Part shown: one piece after another, positions 40,529 through 49,633 of the stretch
Layout: the number at the start of each line of letters is the position of its first letter
Numbering within the stretch: the first letter of the stretch is position 1
From: Rhizobium mongolense USDA 1844
Lineage (GTDB): Bacteria > Pseudomonadota > Alphaproteobacteria > Rhizobiales > Rhizobiaceae
DNA length: 64,000 bases
Direction: 5' to 3'
Assembly: GCF_000419765.1 (NCBI RefSeq)
Contig: NZ_ATTQ01000019.1
Location: forward strand, 50,647 to 114,646
Made by a program: the position numbers and the translations under genes
Notes under the pieces: model-generated
What the model was told of the DNA's origin: nothing
Seen by the model: only the letters and a program-made list of their open reading frames with translations
The model's database searches: none

Positions 40529-41716
40529 ATGAAGATCGACCGCATGCGGGTTTTCATGACCCGCGACAAGGACCGTCCCCGCGTCATCGTCGCACTCGAC
40601 ACAGATGACGGACTGACAGGATGGGGCGAATGCTATAACCATGGTCCGGACAAGGCGCTTCCGCCGCTCCTGGATTATCTCTACGCCTTCCTGTCCGGCC
40701 AGGATCCGACACGTGTCGACTATCTCGTTAATCTGCTCATCCAGCAAAGCAGATTTCCGCCAGGCGCACTGGGGCTGGCTGCAATCTCCGCCCTCGATCA
40801 CTGCCTGTGGGACCTTGCGGCCAAAGCCGCAAACGTTCCCGTCTACAAGCTTCTGGGTGGCGAAGTGCGCGATCGCATCAAGGTCTATGCGGGCGTCTAT
40901 ACGGCACCGGATGCGCCGGCGGCCCGCGACGAGTTCGACCGGCTGAACGCTGAATGGGGTTTTACCGCTTTCAAGCTCAGCCCGTGGCGCATCGACATGC
41001 ACGCCCATCGCTGGGGCAACGTCGTCAAAGCCTCGGCGGATTATTTTCGCACACTGCGGGAAACCGTGCGCGACAACTATGAAATTGCGTTTGATGCCCA
41101 CGCCAAGATCTTCGAGCCGATTGCCGCCCGCCAGCTCGGCAATGCGCTCGCACCTTATGATCCGCTGTTTTACGAGGAACCGCTTCGTCCGGAAAACATC
41201 GAAGCCTGGGGCGACCTCAAGCAGGGGCTCAACTGTGTGCTCGCAACCGGGGAATCGCTTTACAATCGAAATGAGTTCCTGCGTCTGCTGCAGGTGAAGG
41301 GCGCCGACCTGATACAACCCGACATCTGCGTGGTTGGCGGCATCAGCGAAATGCGGCGGATTGCCACTCTCGCCGAGGCTTTCTTCGTCGGCGTGGCACC
41401 CCACAACCCAATGGGCCCGCTGGCGACCGCGGTCAACGTTCACTTTTCGGCTGCCGCCCAGAACTTCCGCATTCTCGAATACCGATTGCCGAAGGGCCAG
41501 GCCTATGTCTATGGCGGCAACGACATAGAGAAGCGGCAGGGCGAGACGCGATATGTCGTCGATCCCTATCTGCCGAAGGACGGCTATCTAGAACTGCGGC
41601 CCGATCGGCCCGGCTGGGGCGTGGAGATGGACGAAGAGGCAATGACTGAGGAAGGTTACGTTCATTGGCAACGGCGCGTCCCGAAACGGCCAGACGGCTC
41701 CTATGCCTTTGCTTGA
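40529..41716 (+). CDS. enolase-superfamily (MR/MLE) sugar-acid dehydratase B
   Basis: A 395-residue relative, distinct from dehydratase A. Residues: K149 and the SPW of FKLSPW, D189 and H191 in FDAHAK, E217 in YEEPLRPEN, E242 in ATGESLYNR and His near 292 in APHNPMGP. This layout resembles D-galactonate dehydratase and mannonate dehydratase relatives. GAAGGACAAG precedes the ATG 12 nt after dehydratase A. The two enzymes in one operon suggest either two substrates or successive steps; the sequence does not say which. Confidence 0.78.
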   Translation: MKIDRMRVFMTRDKDRPRVIVALDTDDGLTGWGECYNHGPDKALPPLLDYLYAFLSGQDPTRVDYLVNLLIQQSRFPPGALGLAAISALDHCLWDLAAKAANVPVYKLLGGEVRDRIKVYAGVYTAPDAPAARDEFDRLNAEWGFTAFKLSPWRIDMHAHRWGNVVKASADYFRTLRETVRDNYEIAFDAHAKIFEPIAARQLGNALAPYDPLFYEEPLRPENIEAWGDLKQGLNCVLATGESLYNRNEFLRLLQVKGADLIQPDICVVGGISEMRRIATLAEAFFVGVAPHNPMGPLATAVNVHFSAAAQNFRILEYRLPKGQAYVYGGNDIEKRQGETRYVVDPYLPKDGYLELRPDRPGWGVEMDEEAMTEEGYVHWQRRVPKRPDGSYAFA

Positions 41717-41743
41717 GAGCGAGACACGTTCCAAGAGCCGCCC

Positions 41744-41775
41744 GCTGACCGGCGCCATTCGGCGGTCAGCCGCTT
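41744..41775 (+). terminator. hairpin after the dehydratase operon
   Basis: GCTGACCG and CGGTCAGC, 8-bp perfect arms with an 11-nt loop, 28 nt past the stop. The T-run is poor until ATTGTTTT at about 41783, so it may be a weak or Rho-assisted terminator. Confidence 0.4.
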
Positions 41776-41874
41776 GCGACATTGTTTTCATCCCAGTCAC
41801 AGTAAAATGCTGGTTCCACTCGCGCTGAACCCTTCATCAGGGATGCCGTAGAAGGCAAAGGCCAGCCCAGGGCA

Positions 41875-41891
41875 TTTATAAGATTTTTATA
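41875..41891 (+). promoter_or_regulatory. KdpE-box-like sequence upstream of kdp
   Basis: TTTATAAGATTTTTATA resembles the E. coli KdpE site, which I recall as TTTATACTTTTTTTACA (13 of 17 positions agree). It lies 169 nt before the first small ORF of the kdp cluster. A small hairpin (CGAACC / GGTTCG) at 41913-41931 follows in the leader. Confidence 0.4.
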
Positions 41892-42059
41892 TTGGCGGTC
41901 TTCGCCCCGTCTCGAACCTTTATGCGGTTCGGCTGCATATTGATGCCCGAGAGATCGACAAGATCATCTCCACGCCAGAAAGCATGAAAGGTGTCGTTTT
42001 TCGAAACGGTGCCCCTCGTCTTGTCTGACTCCAAAGAACAATAACAGGAGCCAAGATCA

Positions 42060-42143
42060 ATGATGGACATCATCCCGCTCGGCATCGCGGTGGCATTCTT
42101 CGCACTGTGCTTTGCCTATACCAGCGCTTGCGACCGGCTCTGA
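42060..42143 (+). CDS. 27-aa membrane peptide upstream of kdpF
   Basis: A 27-codon frame, MMDIIPLGIAVAFFALCFAY and seven more residues, with AGGAG 9 nt upstream. It has one hydrophobic helix with two Cys. It ends 15 nt before kdpF and is in the same orientation. I recall similar short frames before kdpF in other rhizobia, which would argue for a conserved accessory to the Kdp ATPase; that memory should be checked. The gene is supported mainly by its ribosome site and position. Confidence 0.55.
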   Translation: MMDIIPLGIAVAFFALCFAYTSACDRL

Positions 42144-42158
42144 ACGGAGAAACACATC

Positions 42159-42248
42159 ATGACGCTCGATTATATCCTGGGCGGTGCGGTGACGGTGTTT
42201 CTGACCGTTTACCTCACCTATGCCCTCATTCGCCCCGAGCGCTTCTGA
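42159..42248 (+). CDS. kdpF: K+-transporting ATPase subunit KdpF
   Basis: A 29-residue single-helix peptide (MTLDYILGGAVTVFLTVYLT, then YALIRPERF), the usual size and end (RPERF) of KdpF. It stabilises the KdpFABC complex in the inner membrane. It precedes kdpA by 33 nt. Confidence 0.9.
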   Translation: MTLDYILGGAVTVFLTVYLTYALIRPERF

Positions 42249-42281
42249 CTAGGAAGCACCGGGTACTGAAAGTTACCTCTC

Positions 42282-43985
42282 ATGACCCTCAACGGATGGC
42301 TTCAGATCCTGCTTTACTGCGGGATCGTCCTCGTGCTCGTCAAACCGCTCGGCGGTTACATGACGCGTGTCTTCAACGGCGAGCGCACGTTCTTCTCGCC
42401 GGTCCTCGTTCCGATCGAACGGGGGCTTTATGCCATTGCCGGCACCAGCGAGCGCGAGGAACAGCATTGGACCTCCTATGCTTTTTCAATGCTGCTTTTC
42501 AATTTCCTGGGCGTGCTCGTGCTTTATGCGTTGATGCGCTTGCAGGCCGGTCTGCCCTATAACCCCGCCGGCATGACCTCCGTGCCGCCGGACCTGTCGT
42601 TCAACACCGCCGTCAGCTTCGTCACCAACACGAACTGGCAGAATTACAGCGGCGAAGGTACAATGTCCTACCTTACGCAGATGGCAGGGTTGACTGTTCA
42701 GAACTTCGTGTCGGCGTCAACCGGCATCGCCATCGCCGTCGGTTTGATCCGCGCCTTTGCGCGCGCCTCCGGCAAGGCGATCGGCAATTTCTGGGTCGAT
42801 ATGATCCGCAGCACGCTCTATGTGCTCCTGCCGCTCTGCATCGTACTGACGCTGGTCTATGTTTATCTCGGCGTGCCGCAGACGCTTGGCCCTTATGTCG
42901 AAGCGACGACGCTTGAGGGCGCTAAACAGACGATCGCTGTTGGCCCCGTCGCCTCGCAGCTCGCAATCAAGATGCTCGGTACCAACGGCGGCGGTTTTTT
43001 CAATGCCAATTCCGCGCATCCCTTTGAAAATCCCGATGCCATCTCTAACCTCGTCCAGATGCTCTCGATCTTTGCGATCGGTGCAGCACTGACCAACGTC
43101 TTCGGTCGCATGGTCGGCAACCAGCGTCAGGGCTGGGCGATCCTTGCCACCATGTGCATCCTGTTCTTCGTCGGCGTTGGCATCACCTACTGGGCAGAAG
43201 CGGCCGGAAACCCGCTGATGCACGCCTTCGGTCTCAATGGCGGCAATATGGAAGGCAAGGAAGTCCGCTTCGGTGTCGCGCTCTCCTCGCTCTTTGCGGT
43301 CATCACGACCGCCGCTTCCTGCGGCGCGGTCAATGCCATGCATGGCAGCTTTACGGCACTCGGCGGGCTGGTACCGCTGATCAACATGCAGCTCGGCGAA
43401 ATCATCGTAGGCGGTGTCGGCGCTGGCTTCTACGGCATCCTTTTGTTCGTCATCATTGCGATTTTCGTGGCCGGTCTGATGGTCGGCCGCACACCGGAAT
43501 ATCTCGGCAAGAAGATCGAGGCCAAGGAAATGAAGATGGCTGTCCTTGCCATTCTCTGCCTGCCTTTGGCCATGCTCGTCTTCACCGCGATCGCCACGGT
43601 GTTACCATCCGCCGTTGCCTCAGTCGGTACGGCGGGCCCGCACGGCTTTTCGGAAATCCTCTATGCCTATACGTCGGCTGCGGCAAACAACGGTTCGGCT
43701 TTCGGTGGCCTGACGGGTAACACGCCCTGGTACAACATCACGCTCGGTATCGGCATGCTGATGGGCCGCTTCCTGGTCATCATCCCGGCGCTTGCGATCG
43801 CAGGTTCTCTGGTTGCCAAGAAGACGGTTCCGGCCTCGGCAGGCACGTTTCCGACGGACGGCCCGCTCTTCGTCGGCCTTCTGAGCGGCACGATCCTGAT
43901 CGTCGGCGGCCTCACCTTCTTCCCGGCGCTGGCGCTTGGTCCGGTCGTCGAGCACCTGATGATGATCACCGGCCAGGCCTTCTGA
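42282..43985 (+). CDS. kdpA: K+-transporting ATPase subunit A, KdpA
   Basis: A 567-residue channel-like subunit with about ten membrane helices. Selectivity-filter repeats are recognisable: VTNTNWQNYSGE (about residues 112-123), KMLGTNGGGFFNANS, AVNAMHGSFTALGG and SAAANNGSAFGG. Length and order match KdpA. It binds and conducts K+ to the KdpB pump in the high-affinity KdpFABC transporter used at low K+. It follows kdpF closely and is followed by a 206-nt gap with a hairpin. Confidence 0.95.
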   Translation: MTLNGWLQILLYCGIVLVLVKPLGGYMTRVFNGERTFFSPVLVPIERGLYAIAGTSEREEQHWTSYAFSMLLFNFLGVLVLYALMRLQAGLPYNPAGMTSVPPDLSFNTAVSFVTNTNWQNYSGEGTMSYLTQMAGLTVQNFVSASTGIAIAVGLIRAFARASGKAIGNFWVDMIRSTLYVLLPLCIVLTLVYVYLGVPQTLGPYVEATTLEGAKQTIAVGPVASQLAIKMLGTNGGGFFNANSAHPFENPDAISNLVQMLSIFAIGAALTNVFGRMVGNQRQGWAILATMCILFFVGVGITYWAEAAGNPLMHAFGLNGGNMEGKEVRFGVALSSLFAVITTAASCGAVNAMHGSFTALGGLVPLINMQLGEIIVGGVGAGFYGILLFVIIAIFVAGLMVGRTPEYLGKKIEAKEMKMAVLAILCLPLAMLVFTAIATVLPSAVASVGTAGPHGFSEILYAYTSAAANNGSAFGGLTGNTPWYNITLGIGMLMGRFLVIIPALAIAGSLVAKKTVPASAGTFPTDGPLFVGLLSGTILIVGGLTFFPALALGPVVEHLMMITGQAF

Positions 43986-44031
43986 GGTGTTGTCATGATC
44001 CTTCGTCACAGGCTCCGAAAGTCCTTCAATT

Positions 44032-44055
44032 CACGTCCCGGTTTGCCGGGACGTG
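44032..44055 (+). other. perfect hairpin between kdpA and kdpB
   Basis: CACGTCCCGG, TTTG, CCGGGACGTG: a 10-bp perfect stem with a 4-nt loop in the 206-nt gap, without a T-run. It may stabilise or process the mRNA, or lower expression of the genes after kdpA. Confidence 0.6.
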
Positions 44056-44191
44056 CGAGCGGATGACGCGCGCCTCCAACATCATCCTCGTCATTGATGG
44101 CCGGCCTCCTCGTCATCCTCGCCGCCCTTAGAATTTTCCATGGCTGACCGGAAAGCCGGTCGCCTCACCTCGTTTCAAGCTGGAGTCTCTT

Positions 44192-46279
44192 ATGAGCCAG
44201 GCAAAATGCGCGAGCATCATGGATTCTCGCATCCTCATTCCGGCCGTGGGCGCCGCTTTCAAGAAGCTTAACCCGCGCGCGCTTGCCAAGAACCCCGTCA
44301 TGTTCGTCGTGGCCACGGTTTCCGCCCTCACGACCATCCTCTTTATCCGCGACCTTGTAGGCGGCGGCGCAGACCTGGGCTTCTCATTCCAGATCAATCT
44401 CTGGCTCTGGTTCACGGTGCTCTTTGCGAACTTCGCGGAGGCTGTCGCCGAGGGCCGCGGCAAGGCGCAGGCCGATTCGCTCCGCAAGGCCCGCACGGAG
44501 ACGCAGGCCAAGCTGCTTACCGCCAACAACGGCAGCGGCTATCGCCTGGTCCCGGGCACGAGCCTCAAGGTCGGCGATCTCGTCCTCGTCGAGGCCGGCG
44601 ACATCATCCCGTCCGACGGCGAAGTCGTCGAAGGTGTCGCCTCGGTCAACGAAGCCGCCATCACGGGCGAATCTGCCCCGGTCATCCGCGAATCCGGCGG
44701 CGACCGCTCGGCTGTTACCGGCGGCACGCAGGTGCTTTCCGACTGGATCCGCGTTCGCATCACAGCGGCTGCCGGCTCGACCTTCCTTGATCGCATGATC
44801 TCGCTCGTCGAAGGTGCGGAACGCCAGAAGACACCGAACGAGATCGCGCTCAATATCCTGCTCGCAGGCCTGACGCTGATCTTCGTTCTCGCCACGATAA
44901 CGATCCCGAGTTTTGCGATTTATGCGGGCGGCTCGATCCCGATCATCATTCTCGTTGCGCTCTTCGTGACATTGATCCCGACGACGATCGGCGCCCTGCT
45001 CTCGGCGATCGGGATCGCCGGCATGGACCGCCTCGTTCGCTTCAACGTGCTGGCCATGTCCGGCCGCGCCGTCGAAGCCGCCGGCGACGTGGATACGCTG
45101 CTGCTCGACAAGACCGGCACGATCACCCTCGGCAACCGCCAGGCGACCGCCTTCCATCCGGTCGGCGGCGTTTCCGAAGAGGAGCTTGCCGACGCAGCCC
45201 AGCTCGCTTCGCTTGCCGACGAAACGCCCGAAGGCCGCTCGATCGTCGTGCTCGCCAAGGAAAAATACGCAATCCGCGGCCGGGAGATGGCGAACCTGAA
45301 GGCACATTTCGTGCCCTTCACTGCCCAGACCCGGATGAGCGGCGTCGACCTCGAGGGCTCGTCGATCCGCAAGGGCGCAGTCGACGCGGTACTTTCCTAT
45401 GTCGGCTCGGGCTCTGCTTCCATCTCGGGCAACGCTGCGGTCGCCATTCGAACCAGCAGCGATGTAGTGAGGGAGCTGCAGGCAATCGCCGACGAGATCG
45501 CCAAGGCCGGCGGCACGCCGCTTGCCGTTGCCCGTAACGGCCGCCTGCTCGGCGTCATTCAGCTCAAGGATATCGTCAAGGGCGGCATCCGCGAACGCTT
45601 CGCCGAATTGCGTCGCATGGGTATCCGCACCGTGATGATCACCGGTGACAATCCGATGACCGCTGCTGCGATCGCCGCAGAAGCCGGCGTCGACGATTTC
45701 CTGGCGCAGGCAACGCCGGAGAACAAGCTGACACTGATCCGCGAGGAACAGGCGAAAGGCAAGCTCGTCGCCATGTGCGGCGATGGCACCAACGACGCAC
45801 CAGCCCTTGCCCAGGCCGATGTCGGTGTCGCGATGAATACCGGCACGGTCGCCGCCCGTGAGGCGGGCAATATGGTCGACCTCGACAGTGATCCGACGAA
45901 GCTCATCGAGATCGTCGAAATCGGCAAGCAGCTGTTGATGACCCGCGGCGCGCTGACGACCTTTTCGATCGCCAACGATATCGCCAAGTACTTCGCCATC
46001 ATCCCGGCGATGTTCCTGACCTTCTATCCGCGGCTTTCCGCGTTGAACGTCATGGGTCTGTCGTCGCCGCAAAGCGCTATCCTTTCCGCAATCATCTTCA
46101 ATGCGCTGATCATCATCGCGTTGATCCCCTTGTCGCTCAAAGGCGTACGCTACCGTCCGATTGGTGCCGGCGCGCTGCTTTCCCGCAACCTTTTGATCTA
46201 TGGTCTTGGCGGTATCGTCGTCCCCTTCGTCGGCATCAAGGCGATCGACATGCTGATCACCTCTGCCGGCCTCGCCTAA
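44192..46279 (+). CDS. kdpB: K+-transporting P-type ATPase, KdpB
   Basis: A 695-residue P-type ATPase. Actuator loop TGES (about 158-161), phosphorylation site DKTGT with Asp306, nucleotide-domain features (KGAVDAVL, GTPLAVARNG), hinge motif MCGDGTNDAPALAQAD and about seven membrane helices. It hydrolyses ATP to drive K+ uptake through KdpA. The start ATG 44192 has GGAG 7 nt upstream. It lies 206 nt after kdpA and 11 nt before kdpC, so the operon is intact. Confidence 0.95.
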   Translation: MSQAKCASIMDSRILIPAVGAAFKKLNPRALAKNPVMFVVATVSALTTILFIRDLVGGGADLGFSFQINLWLWFTVLFANFAEAVAEGRGKAQADSLRKARTETQAKLLTANNGSGYRLVPGTSLKVGDLVLVEAGDIIPSDGEVVEGVASVNEAAITGESAPVIRESGGDRSAVTGGTQVLSDWIRVRITAAAGSTFLDRMISLVEGAERQKTPNEIALNILLAGLTLIFVLATITIPSFAIYAGGSIPIIILVALFVTLIPTTIGALLSAIGIAGMDRLVRFNVLAMSGRAVEAAGDVDTLLLDKTGTITLGNRQATAFHPVGGVSEEELADAAQLASLADETPEGRSIVVLAKEKYAIRGREMANLKAHFVPFTAQTRMSGVDLEGSSIRKGAVDAVLSYVGSGSASISGNAAVAIRTSSDVVRELQAIADEIAKAGGTPLAVARNGRLLGVIQLKDIVKGGIRERFAELRRMGIRTVMITGDNPMTAAAIAAEAGVDDFLAQATPENKLTLIREEQAKGKLVAMCGDGTNDAPALAQADVGVAMNTGTVAAREAGNMVDLDSDPTKLIEIVEIGKQLLMTRGALTTFSIANDIAKYFAIIPAMFLTFYPRLSALNVMGLSSPQSAILSAIIFNALIIIALIPLSLKGVRYRPIGAGALLSRNLLIYGLGGIVVPFVGIKAIDMLITSAGLA

Positions 46280-46290
46280 GGAGTATGGCA

Positions 46291-46860
46291 ATGTTGAAAC
46301 AACTTCGTCCGGCAATCGTCATGATCGTTGCCACCACGGCCATCACCGGCCTTGTCTATCCGCTTGCCATGACTGGCGCCGCCCAGGCGCTCTTCCCGGC
46401 ACAGGCAAACGGCAGCCTGGTCGAGAACAACGGTCAGGTGATCGGCTCGGCGCTGATCGGCCAGGCCTTTACCGCCGACAAATATTTCCACGGCCGTCCT
46501 TCGGCGGCAGGCGACGGCTACAATGCTGCAAGCTCCAGCGGTTCGAACCTTGCCCCGACCAGCCAGAAGCTGATCGACCGCGTGAAGGCCGACTACGAAG
46601 CGGCCAAGGCCATCAACCCTGGTGCAGAGGTCCCGATCGATCTCGTGACCGCCTCCGGAAGCGGGCTTGACCCGGATATCTCGCCAGAAGCGGCCTACTT
46701 CCAGGTGCCGCGCGTCGCCAAGGCTCGCAACATGGACGAGGCCGCGGTGAAAGCCCTGGTGGACAGCGTCATTCAGAATCCTGAACTCGGCATCCTTGGC
46801 GAGCCCACCGTCAATGTTCTGGCATTGAACCAGTCCCTTGATGCTTCTATGACTCAGTGA
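46291..46860 (+). CDS. kdpC: K+-transporting ATPase subunit C, KdpC
   Basis: A 189-residue subunit with one N-terminal helix (IVMIVATTAITGLVYPLAM) and a periplasmic domain. KdpC motifs visible: GQAFTADKYFHGRPSAAGDGY cut here for length, and SGSGLDPDISPEAAYFQ. ATG 46291 is chosen because AGGAG lies 7 nt upstream; ATG 46285 would be too close to it. It bridges KdpA and KdpB and supports ATP binding. Confidence 0.93.
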   Translation: MLKQLRPAIVMIVATTAITGLVYPLAMTGAAQALFPAQANGSLVENNGQVIGSALIGQAFTADKYFHGRPSAAGDGYNAASSSGSNLAPTSQKLIDRVKADYEAAKAINPGAEVPIDLVTASGSGLDPDISPEAAYFQVPRVAKARNMDEAAVKALVDSVIQNPELGILGEPTVNVLALNQSLDASMTQ

Positions 46861-46924
46861 CGGTTGAAGGCCCCGGAACGCTCGCAGGCGCTCCGGGGCT
46901 TGCTGACAGAGAAAGATTGCGCGA

Positions 46925-49633
46925 ATGCCGGACGACAGAAGCGATCAGGCCGCAAGGCCTTCTCCCGACGCGCTTCTCGAGAAGGCGCGGGCGGAAATGC
47001 GCGGCCGGCTGAAGATTTTTCTTGGCGCCGCCCCTGGCGTCGGCAAGACTTATGAAATGCTGGTTTCCGGACGGGCAAAGCTTGCAGACGGCATCGACGT
47101 TGTTGTTGGGGTCGTCGAGACTCACGGCCGCAAGGAAACGCAGGCGCTGCTCGACGGCTTCCGTATCATTCCGCGGGCGAAGGTCCAGTATAAGGGCCAC
47201 ACCCTGGAGGAGATGGATCTCGACGCCATCCTCGCCCGCAAGCCGGATCTCGTCCTCGTCGATGAGCTCGCCCATACGAACGCAGAAGGCAGCCGCCACC
47301 CGAAACGTTATCTCGATGTCAAGGAGCTGCTGGACCGCGGCATCGATGTCTATACGACGTTGAATATCCAGCATGTCGAGAGCTTAAACGACGTCGTTTC
47401 GCAGATCACCCGTATCCGCGTTCGCGAGACCGTACCGGACTCGGTGATCGACTTGGCTGACGATATCGAGATCATCGATTTGACGCCCGACGACCTGATC
47501 AAACGCCTGCACGACGGCAAGGTCTATGTGCCGAAAACGGCCGAACGCGCACTCAGCAACTATTTCACGCCCGGAAATCTGACGGCGCTTCGTGAACTCG
47601 CATTGCGCAAGACCGCACAGCGCGTCGACGATCAACTCGTCAGCCATATGCAGGCGCATGCCATCTCCGGTCCCTGGGCTGCCGGCGAGCGTGTGCTGGT
47701 TTCGATCGATCACCATCGGCGATCAGCCTCGCTGGTGCGTTATGCTACGCGCATGGCTTCGCGGCTGCGCGCGCCGTGGTCAGCGGTCTATATCGAAACC
47801 AATCAGTCGATCAGTCTGACAGAAGAACAGCGCGATACGATCGCTGCCACGCTGCGGCTCGCCGAGCGGTTAGGCGGCGAGGCTCTTACCCTTCCCGGCA
47901 GCGGGGTTGCCGAGGAATTGCTTCGCCACGCAAGCGCCAACAACGTAACACATATTGTGGTTGGATCCCCAGAGAAGGCGACATGGCGCCAATGGTTTCA
48001 GCGCTCGCCGGTCGACGAGCTGATCCGGCACGCTGGTGGTATCAGCGTTCACATCATCTCCGGCAACGAGAAGGACGGCAATGCAGGCCGCGGCGTCAAG
48101 CCGGCACCCGCATTGCCGGCCTTCAACATCAAGGCCTATCTGCTTGCAACGATCTACGTTGCGGCAGCACTCGCCTTCAGCACGGTGCTCGATCAGGTTC
48201 TGGACGTGCGCAACCTTGCTCTCGTCTTCCTGATGGCCGTCCTCACCTCCGCCGTACTCCACGGCTTGCGGCCCGCGCTCTACAGCTGCATTCTGGGCGC
48301 ACTTGCCTTCAACTTCTTCTTCCTGCCGCCGCGTTTCACCCTGACGATCAGGGACCCCGAAAGCGTGGTCGCCTTCTTCTTCTTCATCGGCGTTGCCGTG
48401 ATTGCGAGCAATCTCACGGCGACCGTTCAGCGCCAGGCAGCGGCCGCTCGCCAGCGTGCGCGCACCACCGAGGACCTTTATCTTTTTTCCCGCAAGCTTG
48501 CGAGCACCGGTACGCTCGACGACGTCCTGTGGGCAACGGCCTTTCAGATCGCCTCGATGCTTAAGGTGCGGGTCGTCCTGCTCCTGCCCGAAGGGGATAC
48601 GATCGCAGTCAAGGCTGGATATCCGCCCGACGACACGCTGGACGATGCCGACATCGCCGCAGCACGCTGGGCGTGGGAACACAACCACGCCGCCGGGCGC
48701 GGCGCCGATACGCTGCCTGGCGCAAAGCGCCTTTATGTGCCGCTTAGAACCGGACGCACCGCCGTCGGCGTCATCGGTCTCGACAGCGATCGCCGCGACG
48801 GCCCGCTCTTTACACCCGAACAGCAGCGGCTCCTGGATGCGCTTGCCGATCAGGCAGCACTTGCCATCGAGCGCATACAGCTTGTCGCCGATGTCGATCG
48901 CGCCAAGCTTGCCGCCGAAGCCGATCGCCTGCGCTCCGCCCTGCTGACATCGATCTCGCACGATCTGAAGACCCCGCTCGCAGCAATCCTCGGCGCCGCC
49001 GGCACGCTGCGCGACTATTTCGGCTCCATGCCGGTGGAGGACCGAAACGACCTTCTGGCGACGGTCATCGATGAATCCGAGCGGCTGAATCGGTTCATCG
49101 CCAACCTGCTCGACATGACGAAGATCGAATCCGGAGCCATGGAGCCGAACTACGGCCTTCATTATCCCGGCGACATCGCCGGCAGCGCGCTGAGACGGGC
49201 CGCCAAGATCCTTGACCGTCACAAGCCTGAGATGATCATGCCGGCTGACCTGCCGATGGTGCGCGTCGATCCGGTGCTCTTCGAGCAGGCGCTCTTCAAC
49301 CTGCTCGACAATGCCGCGAAATATGCGCCTGAAGGTTCGGCGATCCGCATCGAGGGATGGGCCGACGCCGCAGAGGTCGTCATTCAGGTCACCGACGAAG
49401 GCCCAGGCATTCCAGCCGCTGACCTGACGCGCATCTTCAACACCTTCTATCGCGTCCGCAAGGGCGATCAGGTGCGCGCCGGAACGGGCCTTGGCCTTTC
49501 CATCTGCCGCGGCTTCATAGAAGCGATGGGCGGCACGATCTTCGCCGGAAACCGCAAGGACCGCTCCGGTGCCATCTTTACGATCCGCATGCCAAAACCC
49601 AATGACATTCCAAAACTGGACGAACTCAAATGA
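46925..49633 (+). CDS. kdpD: sensor histidine kinase KdpD
   Basis: A 902-residue sensor. Order: N-terminal KdpD domain with Walker-like GAAPGVGKT (about residues 37-45) and DELAHTN, a universal-stress-protein-like domain (about 250-375), four membrane helices (about 400-500), a GAF-like domain (about 510-660), HisKA with the phospho-His in SISHDLKTPLA (about residue 680) and the HATPase domain with DNAAKYA and GTGLGLSICRGF. It senses K+ limitation and phosphorylates KdpE. The stop overlaps kdpE (ATGA). The N-terminal domain is where the EIIA-Ntr protein binds in E. coli. Confidence 0.94.
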   Translation: MPDDRSDQAARPSPDALLEKARAEMRGRLKIFLGAAPGVGKTYEMLVSGRAKLADGIDVVVGVVETHGRKETQALLDGFRIIPRAKVQYKGHTLEEMDLDAILARKPDLVLVDELAHTNAEGSRHPKRYLDVKELLDRGIDVYTTLNIQHVESLNDVVSQITRIRVRETVPDSVIDLADDIEIIDLTPDDLIKRLHDGKVYVPKTAERALSNYFTPGNLTALRELALRKTAQRVDDQLVSHMQAHAISGPWAAGERVLVSIDHHRRSASLVRYATRMASRLRAPWSAVYIETNQSISLTEEQRDTIAATLRLAERLGGEALTLPGSGVAEELLRHASANNVTHIVVGSPEKATWRQWFQRSPVDELIRHAGGISVHIISGNEKDGNAGRGVKPAPALPAFNIKAYLLATIYVAAALAFSTVLDQVLDVRNLALVFLMAVLTSAVLHGLRPALYSCILGALAFNFFFLPPRFTLTIRDPESVVAFFFFIGVAVIASNLTATVQRQAAAARQRARTTEDLYLFSRKLASTGTLDDVLWATAFQIASMLKVRVVLLLPEGDTIAVKAGYPPDDTLDDADIAAARWAWEHNHAAGRGADTLPGAKRLYVPLRTGRTAVGVIGLDSDRRDGPLFTPEQQRLLDALADQAALAIERIQLVADVDRAKLAAEADRLRSALLTSISHDLKTPLAAILGAAGTLRDYFGSMPVEDRNDLLATVIDESERLNRFIANLLDMTKIESGAMEPNYGLHYPGDIAGSALRRAAKILDRHKPEMIMPADLPMVRVDPVLFEQALFNLLDNAAKYAPEGSAIRIEGWADAAEVVIQVTDEGPGIPAADLTRIFNTFYRVRKGDQVRAGTGLGLSICRGFIEAMGGTIFAGNRKDRSGAIFTIRMPKPNDIPKLDELK

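Noticed and set aside
39257..41443. A 728-codon open frame on the minus strand opposite both dehydratases
   Set aside because: It is antisense to two strongly supported enolase-superfamily genes, has no ribosome site, and its His/Arg/Asp-rich composition is that of a GC-rich shadow frame.
44384..46315. A 643-codon minus-strand frame opposite kdpB
   Set aside because: Shadow of kdpB; the product is implausibly rich in Asp, Arg and Gly.
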